In this document: positions 38,883 through 50,084 of the stretch, piece after piece
How positions within the stretch are numbered: the first letter of the stretch is position 1
Layout of the letters: each line of letters opens with the position of its first letter
NCBI GenBank assembly: GCA_021832345.1
Contig: JAKBKY010000001.1
Location: 148,385 to 212,384 of the forward strand
Length of the DNA: 64,000 bases
Direction: 5' to 3'
Origin: a bacterium
GTDB taxonomy: Bacteria > Vulcanimicrobiota > Vulcanimicrobiia > Vulcanimicrobiales > Vulcanimicrobiaceae
The notes under the pieces: generated by a model
Database searches by the model: none
The model's input: only the letters and a program-made list of their open reading frames with translations
What the model was told of the DNA's origin: nothing
Made by a program: the position numbers and the translations under genes

Positions 38883-40564
38883 GCCGGGGCTCCGGCAATC
38901 ATCGTTCCACCTGCCGCCGGTGCGCCATGACCGCGTCCGATCGCAACGGTAAGCTCCGGCGGCGCCGGCAACTCCAGCGCGACATAGAGATCGCTCAAGT
39001 GGGCTCGATAGAGCCGATCGAACTCCTCAACTGTCTCGGCAGCGTTGTGTTCCGCATACCACCAGAACCAGTCGGAGGCTTCGCAGACGGCCAGCAGCTC
39101 TTCGGCGCGAGCCGCTCGTTTGGGGTTGAGCCGAGGTAGCGCTTCGTCATAAGCGCGCTTGGCAGCAACGAGCATCTCCCACGCCCGATTCTTCTCAGGG
39201 CTTCCGATCCAGGTCGAGAACGTCCCGTACACCCAGCTCCCGGCGACCACATGCTCCAACGTCGCTTCCGTCGCAACGCGCTGCAGATGCTCGGAGAACG
39301 TGGTGAGCCGTATCCCCGGCATCTCGACCAAGCGGTCGTAGAGCTGACGCAAAAAATAGTACCCGTTCTCCGGATAGTACTCCCAGGCGTTCTCGCCATC
39401 GAGAATCACGCTTGTGATCGGCGCGTTATCGTGCGCGGTGGCCGCACGAATCCGCTCAAGTTCCGCAGCGAAGTTCTCCACCGCGTCATCGGCGTGCCAG
39501 CTCGCATACTCAAAGCCGATGCGATCGGAGAGATGCACGTCGCGAAAGAAGAGCGTCACCGCCGGATGCACGGCTCGCAGACGATACGCCCGATAGAGGT
39601 AGCCCTCGCGGACGCTCACCAGCGTTGGGTCCTGCGCGAGCAGGCTATTCGCCAGAACGTTCTCGCCGGAGGCGATCCACAGAAAACCCTCCTGCGCGCA
39701 GAGCGCCACCGTTTCATCGGAGACTCCGGCCTCCGAAGGCCAGAGCCCCGCGGGCGGCATGCCAAAACAGCGCTCGTGGAGCGCGCGCGCCTTTCGCAGT
39801 TGGTCGACCACGCGCGCCGCGCCCCCGGGATAGCCTGCCGCCTGCGGCAACGGCACATCGGGCATGGCGTCTCGGGCGCTTGCGAAGTCCAGCAGCAACG
39901 GCATGATCGGGTGCGTAAACGGACTGGTTGAGAGTTCGACGCGGCCGGCCTGCGCAAGCGCGGCAAAGCGTGGGAGGATGCCCCCGATGAGCTCTTGGAG
40001 CACGCCAAGGAGAAGCCTGCGATCTTCGTAAGAGAAGTCGCGCTCTTTGGCTAGGAGCGTGCGAACACGCGGATCGTCACGACGGACCGCCTCCCCGAGC
40101 CATGACAGGTGATACCAGACCAGGAGGTCCCCAAAAAAACGCTCCGAGAGATCGGCATCTTCACCGTGAGCGCGCACTGCGGCATCCAGGAGATACAAAG
40201 CCTGGTAGCGAGGAGAGCGTTCGATCATCCGTTCGCGATTGGCCCGAAAGAGTGAGTGTCGTAGCTGCGTGCGATCCTCAAGCGTATCGAGATCGCGTGC
40301 CGCTAGAGCGATGAGCAGCCGGTCGCGAAAGCGGTTCGTTGCGAACTGATCGGCGTAATCAAGGAGTTGATCGAGCAGAACCGGCGTAAAGTTCACCACC
40401 GATTGAGCCCGCGGATGGGCCTCGAGATGCGCCGCTATATCGGTGTAGTCTTTCATCGCATGAAGATAGGTCCACGGCTGCCGGTAGCCACCGTCCGCCG
40501 TGCGATACTGCGGCTGATGCATGTGCCACATCAGCACGACATCGAGGGGGCGGTCCGCGCTCAT
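38879..40564 (-). CDS. GH57 alpha-amylase/amylopullulanase-like glycosidase
   Basis: 561 residues, a second and distinct GH57. Region 1 is MWHMHQPQYR, nucleophile region GLWPSEAGVS, acid region VILDGENAWEYY, and a C-terminal helical part with ASDWFWWYAEHN, as in the DUF3536/amylopullulanase-type branch. It probably hydrolyses alpha-1,4 or alpha-1,6 bonds inside the cell, as no signal peptide is seen. The frame extends upstream, but the ATG at 40564 overlaps the GH15 stop as ATGA, which fixes the start. Confidence 0.86.
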   Translation of the reverse strand: MSADRPLDVVLMWHMHQPQYRTADGGYRQPWTYLHAMKDYTDIAAHLEAHPRAQSVVNFTPVLLDQLLDYADQFATNRFRDRLLIALAARDLDTLEDRTQLRHSLFRANRERMIERSPRYQALYLLDAAVRAHGEDADLSERFFGDLLVWYHLSWLGEAVRRDDPRVRTLLAKERDFSYEDRRLLLGVLQELIGGILPRFAALAQAGRVELSTSPFTHPIMPLLLDFASARDAMPDVPLPQAAGYPGGAARVVDQLRKARALHERCFGMPPAGLWPSEAGVSDETVALCAQEGFLWIASGENVLANSLLAQDPTLVSVREGYLYRAYRLRAVHPAVTLFFRDVHLSDRIGFEYASWHADDAVENFAAELERIRAATAHDNAPITSVILDGENAWEYYPENGYYFLRQLYDRLVEMPGIRLTTFSEHLQRVATEATLEHVVAGSWVYGTFSTWIGSPEKNRAWEMLVAAKRAYDEALPRLNPKRAARAEELLAVCEASDWFWWYAEHNAAETVEEFDRLYRAHLSDLYVALELPAPPELTVAIGRGHGAPAAGGTMIAGAPA

Positions 40565-42945
40565 GAGTTTACCGGTTGGCCGGCCACTTCCACGCGAAAG
40601 TCTCGTCCCTCCCAACTTTCGCGCCGCAACCAGTACAGCGTGAAGTCGATGTTCGTGCCTACCGGCAATCGCTCCGTCGCCAGATCGGCAACGAAGACGC
40701 CCAGCCCCAGATCTCGGGCGCGAACGTCCGCGATGCTCTGCCAACCGTCGAACGAGACGTGGACCAGCGCCGGTTCCAGCGTCTCGATCCGCAAGGTCTT
40801 CCCGATGCGCATCCACGACTGCGCATGACCGTAACGCCACCATTCGATCGAAGGGCTGGGCACCTGCCCTTGATAACGGGCCCACACGGCGCCGGAGCGA
40901 TCGAAGGCCCGCCCAAGACCCAGACTCGCGCAGAGCTTCAGGAACTCCGAATGCGCCCATACCAAAGGCATCGCGCTACCGGTTGGCCTGCCGGGATACA
41001 GACGACACTCCGGGATGACCGGCGCATCCCATACTTGCTCCGGGATCATGCCCCCGCGACTAGCCATGCGCAGCATCGCACGCAGATAGGGAGCCCCATC
41101 CTGCCCGCAGGCGACGGCATAGTGGCCGCGCTCTCCCGTCAATAACGGCCATCCGCGCCCGATCCCGGTGCCGTCGAAGGGCGAGCCGTCTTCGTGTTCA
41201 CCATAGCCGTCGTCGGGGTAACGATGCCAGACCGGACCGCTGGGAGTCTCAACGCGCAGCAGCCCGTCGGCGACGACGACGCTATCCATGATGCGCGGAT
41301 CGTCGAAACGTCGCAATCCCATGCGCACGAGTTCGAGAAACTCGAGGCCCACGACTTGGGACGCCGGCTCGCTATCGCTGCCTGAGGGCCGGTTCTTTAT
41401 CGGAATCCTTCCACATATCGCATCGCGAGAGTCGAGCGCCTCCGGCGGAGTCGTACGAACATAGTACCCGTGGACGCCGAAGCGATCGGCGAGCGCGGTT
41501 CCTTCAACGTACGTCCACGCTTCAATTTGGGAGTTCCAGACATCGGCCAGTTCCAACGCATACTCCTTGGCACTACCGTCAAGAAAGTCGGCGGCGCACA
41601 CGAGTGCAGAGATCGTGATGGCCAGCGTGAACGGATTGAGTCCGGCATCCTCTTCCCAACGATCTTGCCCGGTTAGCGGGCCTTCTCGCGCGATCAGCGT
41701 GGCGGCCCGGCGGACCATCTCCTTGACACGGACGCCTCCGAGTGCCTCACGCTCGCGCAACATGGATGCCAGTAAGATAGGGAAGCCGGCTTCATCGAGT
41801 TGGAAGCCGCTCCAGTACGGCGCGCCGTTGAGCCACTGATTCTGCGACCAGCGACCATCGCCGCGTTGCGTTGCAATAACGTAGCGAAGGATGTCACGAG
41901 CCGTTTCATCATCACCGATCGCCAAGAGCGCACCGGCACTTTCGACGAGGTCGCGAATCCACACCAAATGGTAGCCGCCGACATCATCGCGACTCTGTCC
42001 CCAAGGGATCGAGAGACTCGCGACCATTGCACCGCGAAAGACCTTGTCTTGGTGGGTCTTGAGCACGGCGGCCGACACGACAGCCTCGTTGAGCAAGTCT
42101 TGATCGAAGTCATCGGGAACACGTGCGCGTTCGCCGATCTGTGCAAACCACTGCCGCCAGTTCTCGATATATGCATGCCAAACATCGTCAAACGGAACCG
42201 CCAGACACGACGCGGCCAGCGTCACGGCGCTGTCCACGCGATTACCGAATGCCAATGACAGCGTCACCTGCGAAGGCAACTCGCAGGCTAGAGCGACGTT
42301 CCCCGGACCAGCGCTCTCGTACGTCCACGTCATCGCGCCGTTACGATGAAAATCTTGCCAGGTATCGCTCTCCCCAACGTAGCCGCAGTTCGCTCGACTG
42401 ATTGCATCATCGCCGTTTTCGCCACCCGCCAGAAGCGCAAGCACGTACGGGCTACGCTGCGCAACCAGCGCCGTCCAACGCCCATGCTCGGTGATGACGG
42501 CCTTATTCTCCATGCCTCGGTCGCCCAGGTGCGGCGCCAGCAGCGCGTAGAGACGCAAACCCTGACCTTCCAGGTGCGCATCGATCAAGAGCGCATCGCG
42601 ATATGAGTTTGAACAAACACGCAACGTCAAGGTGAAACGCTCATGGCGATGCACGATCGTATACGCAGGGATGCCGGGTTCCGGGGTCGTCAGTTCGTAG
42701 TCGTCGAGGCGCTTTACTTCGACCCAGAAACCCTTGCTATCCGCCACGATGAACCCGAGGTCTCGCAACTGCGGCGTATCAACATTTGGATAGAAGACCT
42801 CGTTGAGAATTCCAAACCCGAGCGTAAACCAGATTCTCGATGAGCACAGACTGGTGCCCACGGCATCTTTAGCGCTCGACGACCAGGTCGAGGCAATCCC
42901 GGGTCCACCCGGCGCTGGGCCGCTGCGGGCAACGCTCGCGCTCAT
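40561..42945 (-). CDS. Bacterial glucoamylase-type glycoside hydrolase, GH15
   Basis: 794 residues: N-terminal beta-sandwich (about 40-270) and a C-terminal (alpha/alpha)6 barrel. GH15 marks are [11 protein letters not shown], the general acid/base region [17 protein letters not shown] and [13 protein letters not shown] near residue 650. It would release glucose from the non-reducing ends of maltooligosaccharides. It lacks an obvious signal peptide, so cytoplasmic action on glycogen fragments is likely. ATGA overlaps at both ends couple it to glgC and to the downstream GH57. Confidence 0.88.
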   Translation of the reverse strand: MSASVARSGPAPGGPGIASTWSSSAKDAVGTSLCSSRIWFTLGFGILNEVFYPNVDTPQLRDLGFIVADSKGFWVEVKRLDDYELTTPEPGIPAYTIVHRHERFTLTLRVCSNSYRDALLIDAHLEGQGLRLYALLAPHLGDRGMENKAVITEHGRWTALVAQRSPYVLALLAGGENGDDAISRANCGYVGESDTWQDFHRNGAMTWTYESAGPGNVALACELPSQVTLSLAFGNRVDSAVTLAASCLAVPFDDVWHAYIENWRQWFAQIGERARVPDDFDQDLLNEAVVSAAVLKTHQDKVFRGAMVASLSIPWGQSRDDVGGYHLVWIRDLVESAGALLAIGDDETARDILRYVIATQRGDGRWSQNQWLNGAPYWSGFQLDEAGFPILLASMLREREALGGVRVKEMVRRAATLIAREGPLTGQDRWEEDAGLNPFTLAITISALVCAADFLDGSAKEYALELADVWNSQIEAWTYVEGTALADRFGVHGYYVRTTPPEALDSRDAICGRIPIKNRPSGSDSEPASQVVGLEFLELVRMGLRRFDDPRIMDSVVVADGLLRVETPSGPVWHRYPDDGYGEHEDGSPFDGTGIGRGWPLLTGERGHYAVACGQDGAPYLRAMLRMASRGGMIPEQVWDAPVIPECRLYPGRPTGSAMPLVWAHSEFLKLCASLGLGRAFDRSGAVWARYQGQVPSPSIEWWRYGHAQSWMRIGKTLRIETLEPALVHVSFDGWQSIADVRARDLGLGVFVADLATERLPVGTNIDFTLYWLRRESWEGRDFRVEVAGQPVNS

Positions 42946-44222
42946 CGCGCCACGTGCATAGGCAAACCGAGCATGGCCGGCGTCACCAGGGTGACGCCGC
43001 CTTCCGTACGCTCGAAGCGGCGCGCGTCGTCGTCCGCGTTCTCGCCGATCACGATGTCATCCGATAGCGAGCATCCCTTCTCAATGATGGTGCGGCGCAA
43101 GCGAACGTTCTTGCCGATCCTGACGTTCGGCAGGACGACCGAATCCTCTACCACGCTGCCTTCGTCGATGCGCACGTTCCAGAAAAGCAACGAGCGGCGC
43201 ACACTGGCGCCCGAAACGATGCATCCGCCCGAGAGCAAGGAATCGACGGCGCTGCCACGACGATGCTCTTCGTCAAAGACAAACTTGGCCGGCGGCAACT
43301 GGTGTTGGTTCGTCCAAATCGGCCACTTGGCATCGTAGAGATTGAGCGCCGGCTGAACTTTGGTGAGCTCCATATTGGCCTCCCAATAGGCATCGACCGT
43401 GCCGACATCCCGCCAATAGCCTTGTTCGGCTCCACCGTCTTTTACCGCACTATCGGAGAAACGGTGGGCATAGACTCTATGGCGCTCGACGCAGTGTGGA
43501 ATGACATCCCGTCCGAAGTCCCTCGACGACGTATCGTCGGCGGCATCGCGCGCGAGCTCTTCGAGCAGAAAGTCGGTTCCGAATATATAGATCCCCATGC
43601 TTGCGAGAACTCTCGCCGGATCGCCGGGGATCGCCTTGGGATAGATCGGCTTCTCGGCAAACTCGACGATGCGATCCTCATGATCGACATCCATGACGCC
43701 ATAGTCGGACGCCAAGTGCACCGGAACCTCGACACATCCCACCGTGACATCGGCGCCTCGCTCGACATGCGATGCCAGCATGATGCCGTAGTCCATCTTA
43801 TAGATATGGTCGCCTGCCAGAATAATCACATACTTTGGATTGTAGGCGCGGACGATATCGCCATTCTGAAGCACGGCATCGGCCGTGCCTTGGTACCACG
43901 ATTCCGCCATGCGTTGAGAGGCCGGCATCAGGTCGACGAACTCGCCGAGTTGCCCTTGTGCGAAGCTCCACCCTCGTTGGACGTGGCGGATCAAGCTATG
44001 GGCTTTGTACTGCGTCAGCACACCAACCCGTCGAATGCCGGAGTTAAAGCAGTTCGAGAGCGGAAAATCGATGATCCGAAACTTCCCTCCAAACGGAACG
44101 GCGGGTTTGGCGCGCCACTCCGTCAGTTGGCGCAGACGACTGCCGCGTCCACCGGCCAGAATGAGCGCTAGTGTCTGCTTGGTGAGGACACTGACGAAAC
44201 GCGACTCCGTGGCGGCGACCAT
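42942..44222 (-). CDS. glgC: Glucose-1-phosphate adenylyltransferase
   Basis: Makes ADP-glucose, the committed step of glycogen synthesis. 426 residues: N-terminal nucleotidyltransferase with [19 protein letters not shown] and [27 protein letters not shown]; and EFAEKP. A C-terminal left-handed beta-helix of hexapeptide repeats follows. The ATG at 44222 has GGGGAGGG six bases upstream; longer frames are rejected. First gene of the operon glgC-GH15-GH57-GH57 and divergent from glgB over 120 bp. Confidence 0.95.
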   Translation of the reverse strand: MVAATESRFVSVLTKQTLALILAGGRGSRLRQLTEWRAKPAVPFGGKFRIIDFPLSNCFNSGIRRVGVLTQYKAHSLIRHVQRGWSFAQGQLGEFVDLMPASQRMAESWYQGTADAVLQNGDIVRAYNPKYVIILAGDHIYKMDYGIMLASHVERGADVTVGCVEVPVHLASDYGVMDVDHEDRIVEFAEKPIYPKAIPGDPARVLASMGIYIFGTDFLLEELARDAADDTSSRDFGRDVIPHCVERHRVYAHRFSDSAVKDGGAEQGYWRDVGTVDAYWEANMELTKVQPALNLYDAKWPIWTNQHQLPPAKFVFDEEHRRGSAVDSLLSGGCIVSGASVRRSLLFWNVRIDEGSVVEDSVVLPNVRIGKNVRLRRTIIEKGCSLSDDIVIGENADDDARRFERTEGGVTLVTPAMLGLPMHVAR

Positions 44223-44342
44223 GGATACCCTCCCCGGCGATAGTGTCGGCCTCTGCCCGCATTTCACGCGCTCGACGCATGCGACCTCCGGCGGCATGGC
44301 AGGCGAGCGTCCACGCTACCGGAAAGGACCGCAGGACCGATC

Positions 44343-46514
44343 ATGAACGCACTGCTCCGCTCGATCCTCGAAGCCCGCTGTCACGATCCCTTCGCCGTCC
44401 TCGGGATGCATCCAGCGGGTCATGCGTGGGAGGTGCGCGCGTATCTGCCCGAGGCTGACGCCGCCTTCGTTGAAGAGTCCGGCGGTTGGCGTACGATGAC
44501 ACGGCTGGGGAACACCCCGCTCTTTCATGCAACTGCGGCAGCCGCGATGCCGCGTCCATATCGCCTTGCGGTCGACCAAGCAGGCTCCCGCACCATACGC
44601 TACGATCCATACAGCTTCGACCCGCAGCTTTCCGACCACGACCTCTACCTCTTTGGCGAAGGGCGCTTGTTGCAGGCATGGGAGACGCTCGGCGCCATGC
44701 CGAAGAGCGTGGCCGGCGTTCCCGGCGTCCTCTTTGCAACGTGGGCCCCAAATGCCGAACGGGTGAGCGTCGTCGGCGATTTCAACGGCTGGGACGGCCG
44801 TCGCCATCCGATGCGCGCACGCGGGTCGAGCGGTGTGTGGGAGCTCTTCTTGCCGGGCATCGATCCCGGCGCGCTCTATAAGTTCGAGTTACGCCACCGT
44901 GGAAGCGGCGTGGTCTTTACGAAGATCGATCCGTACGGTCGCTCCTTCGAACGGCGCCCGGCCACGGCCGCCCGCGTCGTCAGCGACGCGCCGTTTGCTT
45001 GGAACGATGCGGCCTGGATGGCGCAACGCGCTGCACGTGACTGGTTGCGCGCGCCGATGAACTGCTACGAAGTCCACCTCGGCTCGTGGCGGCGTTCGCC
45101 CGAGGGCGAGTTCCTCTCTTACGAAGAGCTCGCGCGCGGGCTCGCCGAACACGCACATCGACTCGGCTACACCCACGTCGAACTCTTGCCGATCGCCGAG
45201 CATCCGCTCGACGAATCCTGGGGATACCAAGCTACGGGTTATTTCGCGCCGACCAGTCGCTTCGGTTCGCCCGACGGCTTTCGCTCGTTTGTCGATCGGC
45301 TCCATGCCTCGGGTATCGGCGTCATCGTCGATTGGGTCCCAGGGCACTTCCCCAAGGATTCCTGGGCGCTGGCTCGATTCGACGGAACGGCCCTCTACGA
45401 ACACGACGATCCGCGGCGCGGCGAGCATCCCGATTGGGGCACGCTCATCTTCAACTACGAGCGCAACGAGGTCCGCAACTTTCTCATAGCCGGCGCCCTG
45501 CACTGGCTCTCGGAGTTTCACGTCGACGGTCTACGCGTGGATGCGGTGGCCTCGATGCTTTATTTGGACTACTCACGCAAGGCAGGCGCATGGGAGCCCA
45601 ACCGCTACGGCGGACGCGAAAACCTTGACGCTATCGATTTTCTGCGCGAGGTCAATAGCCTCGTCCACGAAAGACACCCGGGCGCCGTGACGATCGCCGA
45701 GGAATCGACGGCCTGGCCGATGGTCTCACGCCCAACCTATGTGGGCGGCCTTGGCTTCTCGATGAAGTGGAACATGGGGTGGATGAACGATACCTTGCGG
45801 TACATCTCCAAAGATCCGATCTATCGCCACTTCCATCAAGGCGATCTCACGTTTAGCCAGCTTTATGCCTATACCGAAAACTTCGTTCTCCCGCTCTCGC
45901 ACGATGAAGTGGTCCACGGAAAGGGCTCCTTACTCGATAAGATGCCGGGCGATGCCTGGCAGAAGTTTGCCAACATGCGCCTCCTGCTGACCTATCAGAT
46001 GACGCATCCGGGGAAGAAACTGCTCTTCATGGGCGACGAGTTCGCGCAAGGTCTTGAGTGGAATGCCTCGCGCGAGCTGGACTGGAATCTGCTGGCAATC
46101 GCCCCGCACGCTCAAACGATGCGCACCGTTGCCGACCTCAACCACCTCTATGTCGAGCTTGCGGCGCTCCACGACCGTGACTTTGAGTCAAACGGCTTTG
46201 AGTGGATCGATTGCCACGATGCCGATGCCTCGGTACTCTCGTTCTTACGACGAGGCAGCAATGGAGAACTGGCAATCGTCGTCTTGAACTTCACGCCCGT
46301 GGTACGACGCGACTATCGCATCGGCGTTCCGGTCGGCGGAGAGTACCGTGAAGTGTTCAATAGCGACGCAACGATCTACGGAGGATCCAACGTCGGCAAC
46401 GCCGGATTGGCACACAGCAGTGAGATCGGCTGGATGGGGCGTTCCCACTCGCTATGCATCTCGTTGCCGCCGCTGGCCGGAGTGATCTTCGTCCCGCAGC
46501 CGCCACCGCGTTGA
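44343..46514 (+). CDS. glgB: 1,4-alpha-glucan branching enzyme GlgB (GH13)
   Basis: Introduces alpha-1,6 branches into glycogen. 723 residues, full length: N1 domain, CBM48 (about 125-215), GH13 barrel and C-terminal beta domain. The catalytic Asp is in [16 protein letters not shown], the Glu in IAEEST, and the third acid in [16 protein letters not shown] at 44343 preceded by AGGA. The stop overlaps the glgA start by one base (TGATG). Confidence 0.96.
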   Translation: MNALLRSILEARCHDPFAVLGMHPAGHAWEVRAYLPEADAAFVEESGGWRTMTRLGNTPLFHATAAAAMPRPYRLAVDQAGSRTIRYDPYSFDPQLSDHDLYLFGEGRLLQAWETLGAMPKSVAGVPGVLFATWAPNAERVSVVGDFNGWDGRRHPMRARGSSGVWELFLPGIDPGALYKFELRHRGSGVVFTKIDPYGRSFERRPATAARVVSDAPFAWNDAAWMAQRAARDWLRAPMNCYEVHLGSWRRSPEGEFLSYEELARGLAEHAHRLGYTHVELLPIAEHPLDESWGYQATGYFAPTSRFGSPDGFRSFVDRLHASGIGVIVDWVPGHFPKDSWALARFDGTALYEHDDPRRGEHPDWGTLIFNYERNEVRNFLIAGALHWLSEFHVDGLRVDAVASMLYLDYSRKAGAWEPNRYGGRENLDAIDFLREVNSLVHERHPGAVTIAEESTAWPMVSRPTYVGGLGFSMKWNMGWMNDTLRYISKDPIYRHFHQGDLTFSQLYAYTENFVLPLSHDEVVHGKGSLLDKMPGDAWQKFANMRLLLTYQMTHPGKKLLFMGDEFAQGLEWNASRELDWNLLAIAPHAQTMRTVADLNHLYVELAALHDRDFESNGFEWIDCHDADASVLSFLRRGSNGELAIVVLNFTPVVRRDYRIGVPVGGEYREVFNSDATIYGGSNVGNAGLAHSSEIGWMGRSHSLCISLPPLAGVIFVPQPPPR

Positions 46515-47971
46515 TGCGCGTCCTCTTTGCCGCCTCGGAAGCCTACCCCTTAGCCAAGACCGGCGGGTTGGCCGACGTCGTGGGATCGCTGGCAGCGGCA
46601 CTCGGCGAGCTCGACGTTGAGACGAGAATCATCATGCCCGGTTATCCGTCGGCGCTCAAGCATATGCAGCGTGCGCGCGTCAAAGCCGACTTCGGTGATC
46701 TCTTCGGCTTCGGGCCCACAACGTTGCTGGCCGGAACGATGCCGAATTCGCCGGTAGGCGTCTACCTGGTGCGCAACGCCGAACTCTTCGAGCGCACCGG
46801 TTCACCCTATGCCGATGCGACCGGAGCGGATTGGCCGGATAATGCTCGCCGATTCACCCTCCTCTGCCGCGTCGCCGCCGCGCTCGCAACAGAACACTCG
46901 CCGCTGAACTGGCATCCCGATCTCGTTCACGCGCACGATTGGCAGACCGCCCTGGTACCGGCACTGCTGGCGACGCGACGGGGAGGCCGCCCACCGACCG
47001 TCTTCTCGATTCATAACGTGGCGTTTCAAGGCATCTTCCCGGCCTCGGTGTTCCCGGAGCTGGGATTACCGCAGAGCGCGTTTTCCATCGACGGCGTAGA
47101 GTTCTACGGGAACGTTTCACTGCTGAAAGCGGGTCTGGCCTACGCCGACCGCTTAACGACGGTGAGCCCAACCTATGCGCGAGAGATCCAAGAGCCGCGC
47201 TTCGGTATGGGCCTTGATGGCGTCTTTGCGGCGCGCTCCGCCGATCTCACGGGGATCGTCAACGGCATCGACGAGCGGCTCTGGGATCCAACGCGCGATC
47301 CGCACATCCCGGCACACTACAGCGTGGAACACCTCGAAGGGAAGCGCGCCTGCAAAGCCGCGCTGCAACAGGAGCTAGGATTGCGCGAGGAAGCAACGGT
47401 GCCGCTGATCGCCATGATCGGCCGCATGACCGAACAGAAAGGGCAGGATCTCGTGCTCGGTATCGCGCCGTGGCTGCTGGCGCGCGGCGTGCAACTCGCC
47501 GTGCTCGGCAGCGGGGACCGGGCGCTGGAATCCGCCTTTGTGACGCTTGCAAAAGATCATCGCGGGAGCGTCGCCACGCGCATCGGCTACGATGAACCTC
47601 TGGCGCATCGGCTCGAAGCCGGCGCCGACCTCTTCCTCATGCCGTCGCGTTTCGAGCCGTGCGGATTGAATCAGATGTACAGCCAACGCTACGGGACGCC
47701 GCCGATCGTTCACGCGGTCGGAGGGTTGGCCGACACCGTAACGGACGCCGGCGCCCAAGCCATCGCTAGCGGCCAAGCCTCGGGATTCGCCTTTACCGAA
47801 CCGACGCAAGAGGCACTTCTGGCGGCAATCATGCGCACGCTCACCCTCTTGCGCAACGCGCAGACCTGGCAACGCATTCAAGCGGCCGGCATGCGACGTG
47901 ACTTCGGCTGGCATCGCTCGGCGGCTCGCTACCGGCGTCTGTACGCCGAGCTAGGAGGCTATCGGAGCTAA
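46514..47971 (+). CDS. glgA: Glycogen synthase GlgA (GT5)
   Basis: Extends alpha-1,4-glucan using ADP-glucose. 485 residues, GT-B fold. KTGGLADVVGSL near the N-terminus is the ADP-glucose loop, followed by HAHDWQTALVP, IHNVAFQG, and the C-terminal PSRFEPCGLNQMY donor site. The ATG at 46514 overlaps glgB by one base; the frame's earlier Met lies within glgB. With divergent glgC this completes the synthetic pathway. Confidence 0.96.
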   Translation: MRVLFAASEAYPLAKTGGLADVVGSLAAALGELDVETRIIMPGYPSALKHMQRARVKADFGDLFGFGPTTLLAGTMPNSPVGVYLVRNAELFERTGSPYADATGADWPDNARRFTLLCRVAAALATEHSPLNWHPDLVHAHDWQTALVPALLATRRGGRPPTVFSIHNVAFQGIFPASVFPELGLPQSAFSIDGVEFYGNVSLLKAGLAYADRLTTVSPTYAREIQEPRFGMGLDGVFAARSADLTGIVNGIDERLWDPTRDPHIPAHYSVEHLEGKRACKAALQQELGLREEATVPLIAMIGRMTEQKGQDLVLGIAPWLLARGVQLAVLGSGDRALESAFVTLAKDHRGSVATRIGYDEPLAHRLEAGADLFLMPSRFEPCGLNQMYSQRYGTPPIVHAVGGLADTVTDAGAQAIASGQASGFAFTEPTQEALLAAIMRTLTLLRNAQTWQRIQAAGMRRDFGWHRSAARYRRLYAELGGYRS

Positions 47972-47995
47972 GCACGCTTCCGTCTTTGGGCCGCC

Positions 47996-48074
47996 TTTTG
48001 TTCGAATACTTCGTTGCTCATCAGTCACGAAGCTACGGCTTCGCTCCTTCTTCGCGCCTCGTCTCCGAACAAAA
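47996..48074. repeat. Intergenic inverted-repeat element downstream of glgA
   Basis: TTTTGTTCG at 47996-48004 and its exact complement CGAACAAAA at 48066-48074 enclose a second hairpin, CGAAGC-TACG-GCTTCG (48028-48043). The 182-nt gap between the convergent glgA and transketolase genes holds nothing else. The nested layout and purine/pyrimidine-biased inner sequence resemble a mobile palindromic (REP-like) unit or a bidirectional terminator. No second copy is visible in this window. Confidence 0.45.
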
Positions 48075-48153
48075 TTCGGCGCCAAATCCGAAAACAGCTC
48101 AACTCCGACAGTCTCCTAGTGACACACAAGATACGCAAGCCAACGCCGCGAGC

Positions 48154-49164
48154 TTAGACCTTCCGAGACAGGGCCCGGCGCACCGTCGCTTTGATCGCAG
48201 CGGTTCCCATGCCGTAGTGTTCGATGAGTTCGGTCGGTTCGCCCGACTCGCCAAACCTATCGTCCACGCCCACGAACTCGATGGGCACCGGATACCTCTG
48301 AGCAAGAATCTCTGCCACACGCGAGCCCATGCCGCCATGGACTTGGTGCTCTTCAACCGTGACCACCGCTCGGCACGTCTGCGCAGCGGCGACGATCGCC
48401 GGTTCATCCATCGGCTTGACCGTGTGGTTGTTGACGACGCGACACTCGATGCCGTCTTCCTTCGCTAACTCTGCGGCTGCCATCAAGGCATTGTAGACGA
48501 GGATGCCGCAGGCGATAATGGCCACGTCACCGCCTTCACGAAAGACCTGCGCTTTACCGATCTCAAACGGCGTCTCTTCCGTGGTGACGACGGCCGATTT
48601 CTCTCGAGCGAATCGCAGGTAGGCCGGCCCGAACATGGCAGCCAGGGCCAGCGTCGCCTTCTTGGTCTGCACGGCATCGCATGGCACGACGACGGTCATG
48701 TGAGGAATAACGCGCATGATCGCGATGTCTTCGATGGCTTGATGGGTTGCGCCGTCGGGGCCGACGGAGACGCCGGCATGGGCACCGGCGATCTTGACGT
48801 TGGTCTCGTTCAAGCACATGATCGTGCGCACTTGTTCCCAGGAGCGACCGGGATTGAACATCGCATAACTGGCAATGAACGGGATCTTCCCGACCGCTGC
48901 CAAGCCGCCGGCCATGGCCACCAGCAACTGTTCGGCTACGCCGATTTCAATGTACTGTTCGGGGCACGCCTCTTTGAAGGCGAGCATGCGCGTTGACTCC
49001 GAAAGGTCGGCGCAGATCGCCACCACGTTGCGATCCCGTTTGCCGGCCTCGACGAGCCCCTGCCCAAACCCGTTGCGCGTCGGGACCGATTCGAGCGCAG
49101 CGGCGTTCGTATAGTCAACCAAATGCATCGCAGTCGCGCTCTCCACCAGATTCACATTAGACAT
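48154..49164 (-). CDS. Transketolase, C-terminal subunit
   Basis: 336 residues covering the pyrimidine-binding and C-terminal domains of transketolase: ADLSESTRMLAF, GVAEQLLVAMAGGLA with the catalytic glutamate, and VEEHQVHGGMGSRVAE. Start ATG at 49164 overlaps the N-terminal-subunit stop by 8 nt. A split enzyme of this type is common in archaea and several bacterial phyla. Works with the next entry in the pentose phosphate pathway. Confidence 0.92.
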   Translation of the reverse strand: MSNVNLVESATAMHLVDYTNAAALESVPTRNGFGQGLVEAGKRDRNVVAICADLSESTRMLAFKEACPEQYIEIGVAEQLLVAMAGGLAAVGKIPFIASYAMFNPGRSWEQVRTIMCLNETNVKIAGAHAGVSVGPDGATHQAIEDIAIMRVIPHMTVVVPCDAVQTKKATLALAAMFGPAYLRFAREKSAVVTTEETPFEIGKAQVFREGGDVAIIACGILVYNALMAAAELAKEDGIECRVVNNHTVKPMDEPAIVAAAQTCRAVVTVEEHQVHGGMGSRVAEILAQRYPVPIEFVGVDDRFGESGEPTELIEHYGMGTAAIKATVRRALSRKV

Positions 49165-50017
49165 GGACGGCTCCGATCTGTTCGCGATCGGCCTGTAGCT
49201 GCGCCAAGGCAAGGGCCGCCTGTTCCTTGTTCGGCGGTTTCCCGTGCCATGTGTAGTCGCCTTCCATATACGAGACACCCTTGCCGGGAACCGTATTGGC
49301 GATGATGACGCTTGGTTTACCCTTCACCGTTTGCGCGCGCTCGACGGTGGCGATGATGGCCGCCATGTCGTTGCCGTCGCACTCGAAGACTTCCCAGTTA
49401 AAACTACGGTACTTATCGGCCAGCGGCTCAAGGGGCATGATCTCTTCCGTACTTCCGTCAATCTGGATGAAGTTCCGATCGATGAAACTGATGAGATTAT
49501 CCAGCTTGAACTTTCCGGCGGTCATCATCGCTTCCCAGTGCAAGCCGCATTGGTGCTCCGCATCCGATGTCACGACATAGACCCGCCAATCCTCGCGATC
49601 CAGCTTGCCGCCAAGAGCCATGCCGACGCCCTGGGCGAGACCTTCGCCGAGGGGCCCGGAGGTAGTCTCGACCGCCGGCAGACGCATCCGCTCGGGATGG
49701 CCTTGCAAACGCGTTCCGAGCCGGCGTAACGTCAGCAGCTCATCGACGGGGAAGTACCCCGCATAGGCCATCGCACTGTAACGCACCGGCGCGATGTGGC
49801 CGCATGAAAGCAGGAGCCGGTCGCGCTTTGCCCAGTCGGGGCGCTGCGGATCGTGCCGCAGAATGTGGAAGTAGAGCGCCGTGAAGACGTCGGCCATGTC
49901 CAGCGAACCGGCCGAATGGCCGGAGCCTGCCGCGACAAGCGAGCGGATGATTCCCTGGCGAACGTCGTTCGCAGCTAAACGCAGCTCGATCAAGCGCTGC
50001 GGCGTGAGTGATTGCAT
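49157..50017 (-). CDS. Transketolase, N-terminal (TPP-binding) subunit
   Basis: 286 residues forming the thiamine-pyrophosphate domain: GHSAGSLDMADVFTALYF, the GDGE-like metal site as SDAEHQCGLHWEA, and the Asn of IDRNFIQIDG. Upstream of and coupled to the C-terminal subunit. ATG start at 50017. Confidence 0.92.
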   Translation of the reverse strand: MQSLTPQRLIELRLAANDVRQGIIRSLVAAGSGHSAGSLDMADVFTALYFHILRHDPQRPDWAKRDRLLLSCGHIAPVRYSAMAYAGYFPVDELLTLRRLGTRLQGHPERMRLPAVETTSGPLGEGLAQGVGMALGGKLDREDWRVYVVTSDAEHQCGLHWEAMMTAGKFKLDNLISFIDRNFIQIDGSTEEIMPLEPLADKYRSFNWEVFECDGNDMAAIIATVERAQTVKGKPSVIIANTVPGKGVSYMEGDYTWHGKPPNKEQAALALAQLQADREQIGAVHV

Positions 50018-50084
50018 CCCGCCTTATACCCGGCCGACCCTGCCGCCCCCTCGAAGGCGGCTCCTCCGATCCAATCGACCGGCG

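Noticed and set aside
47986-48468. 160-codon plus-strand frame between glgA and the transketolase genes
   Set aside because: Most of it is antisense to the transketolase C-terminal subunit; the rest is the inverted-repeat element. No ribosome-binding site.
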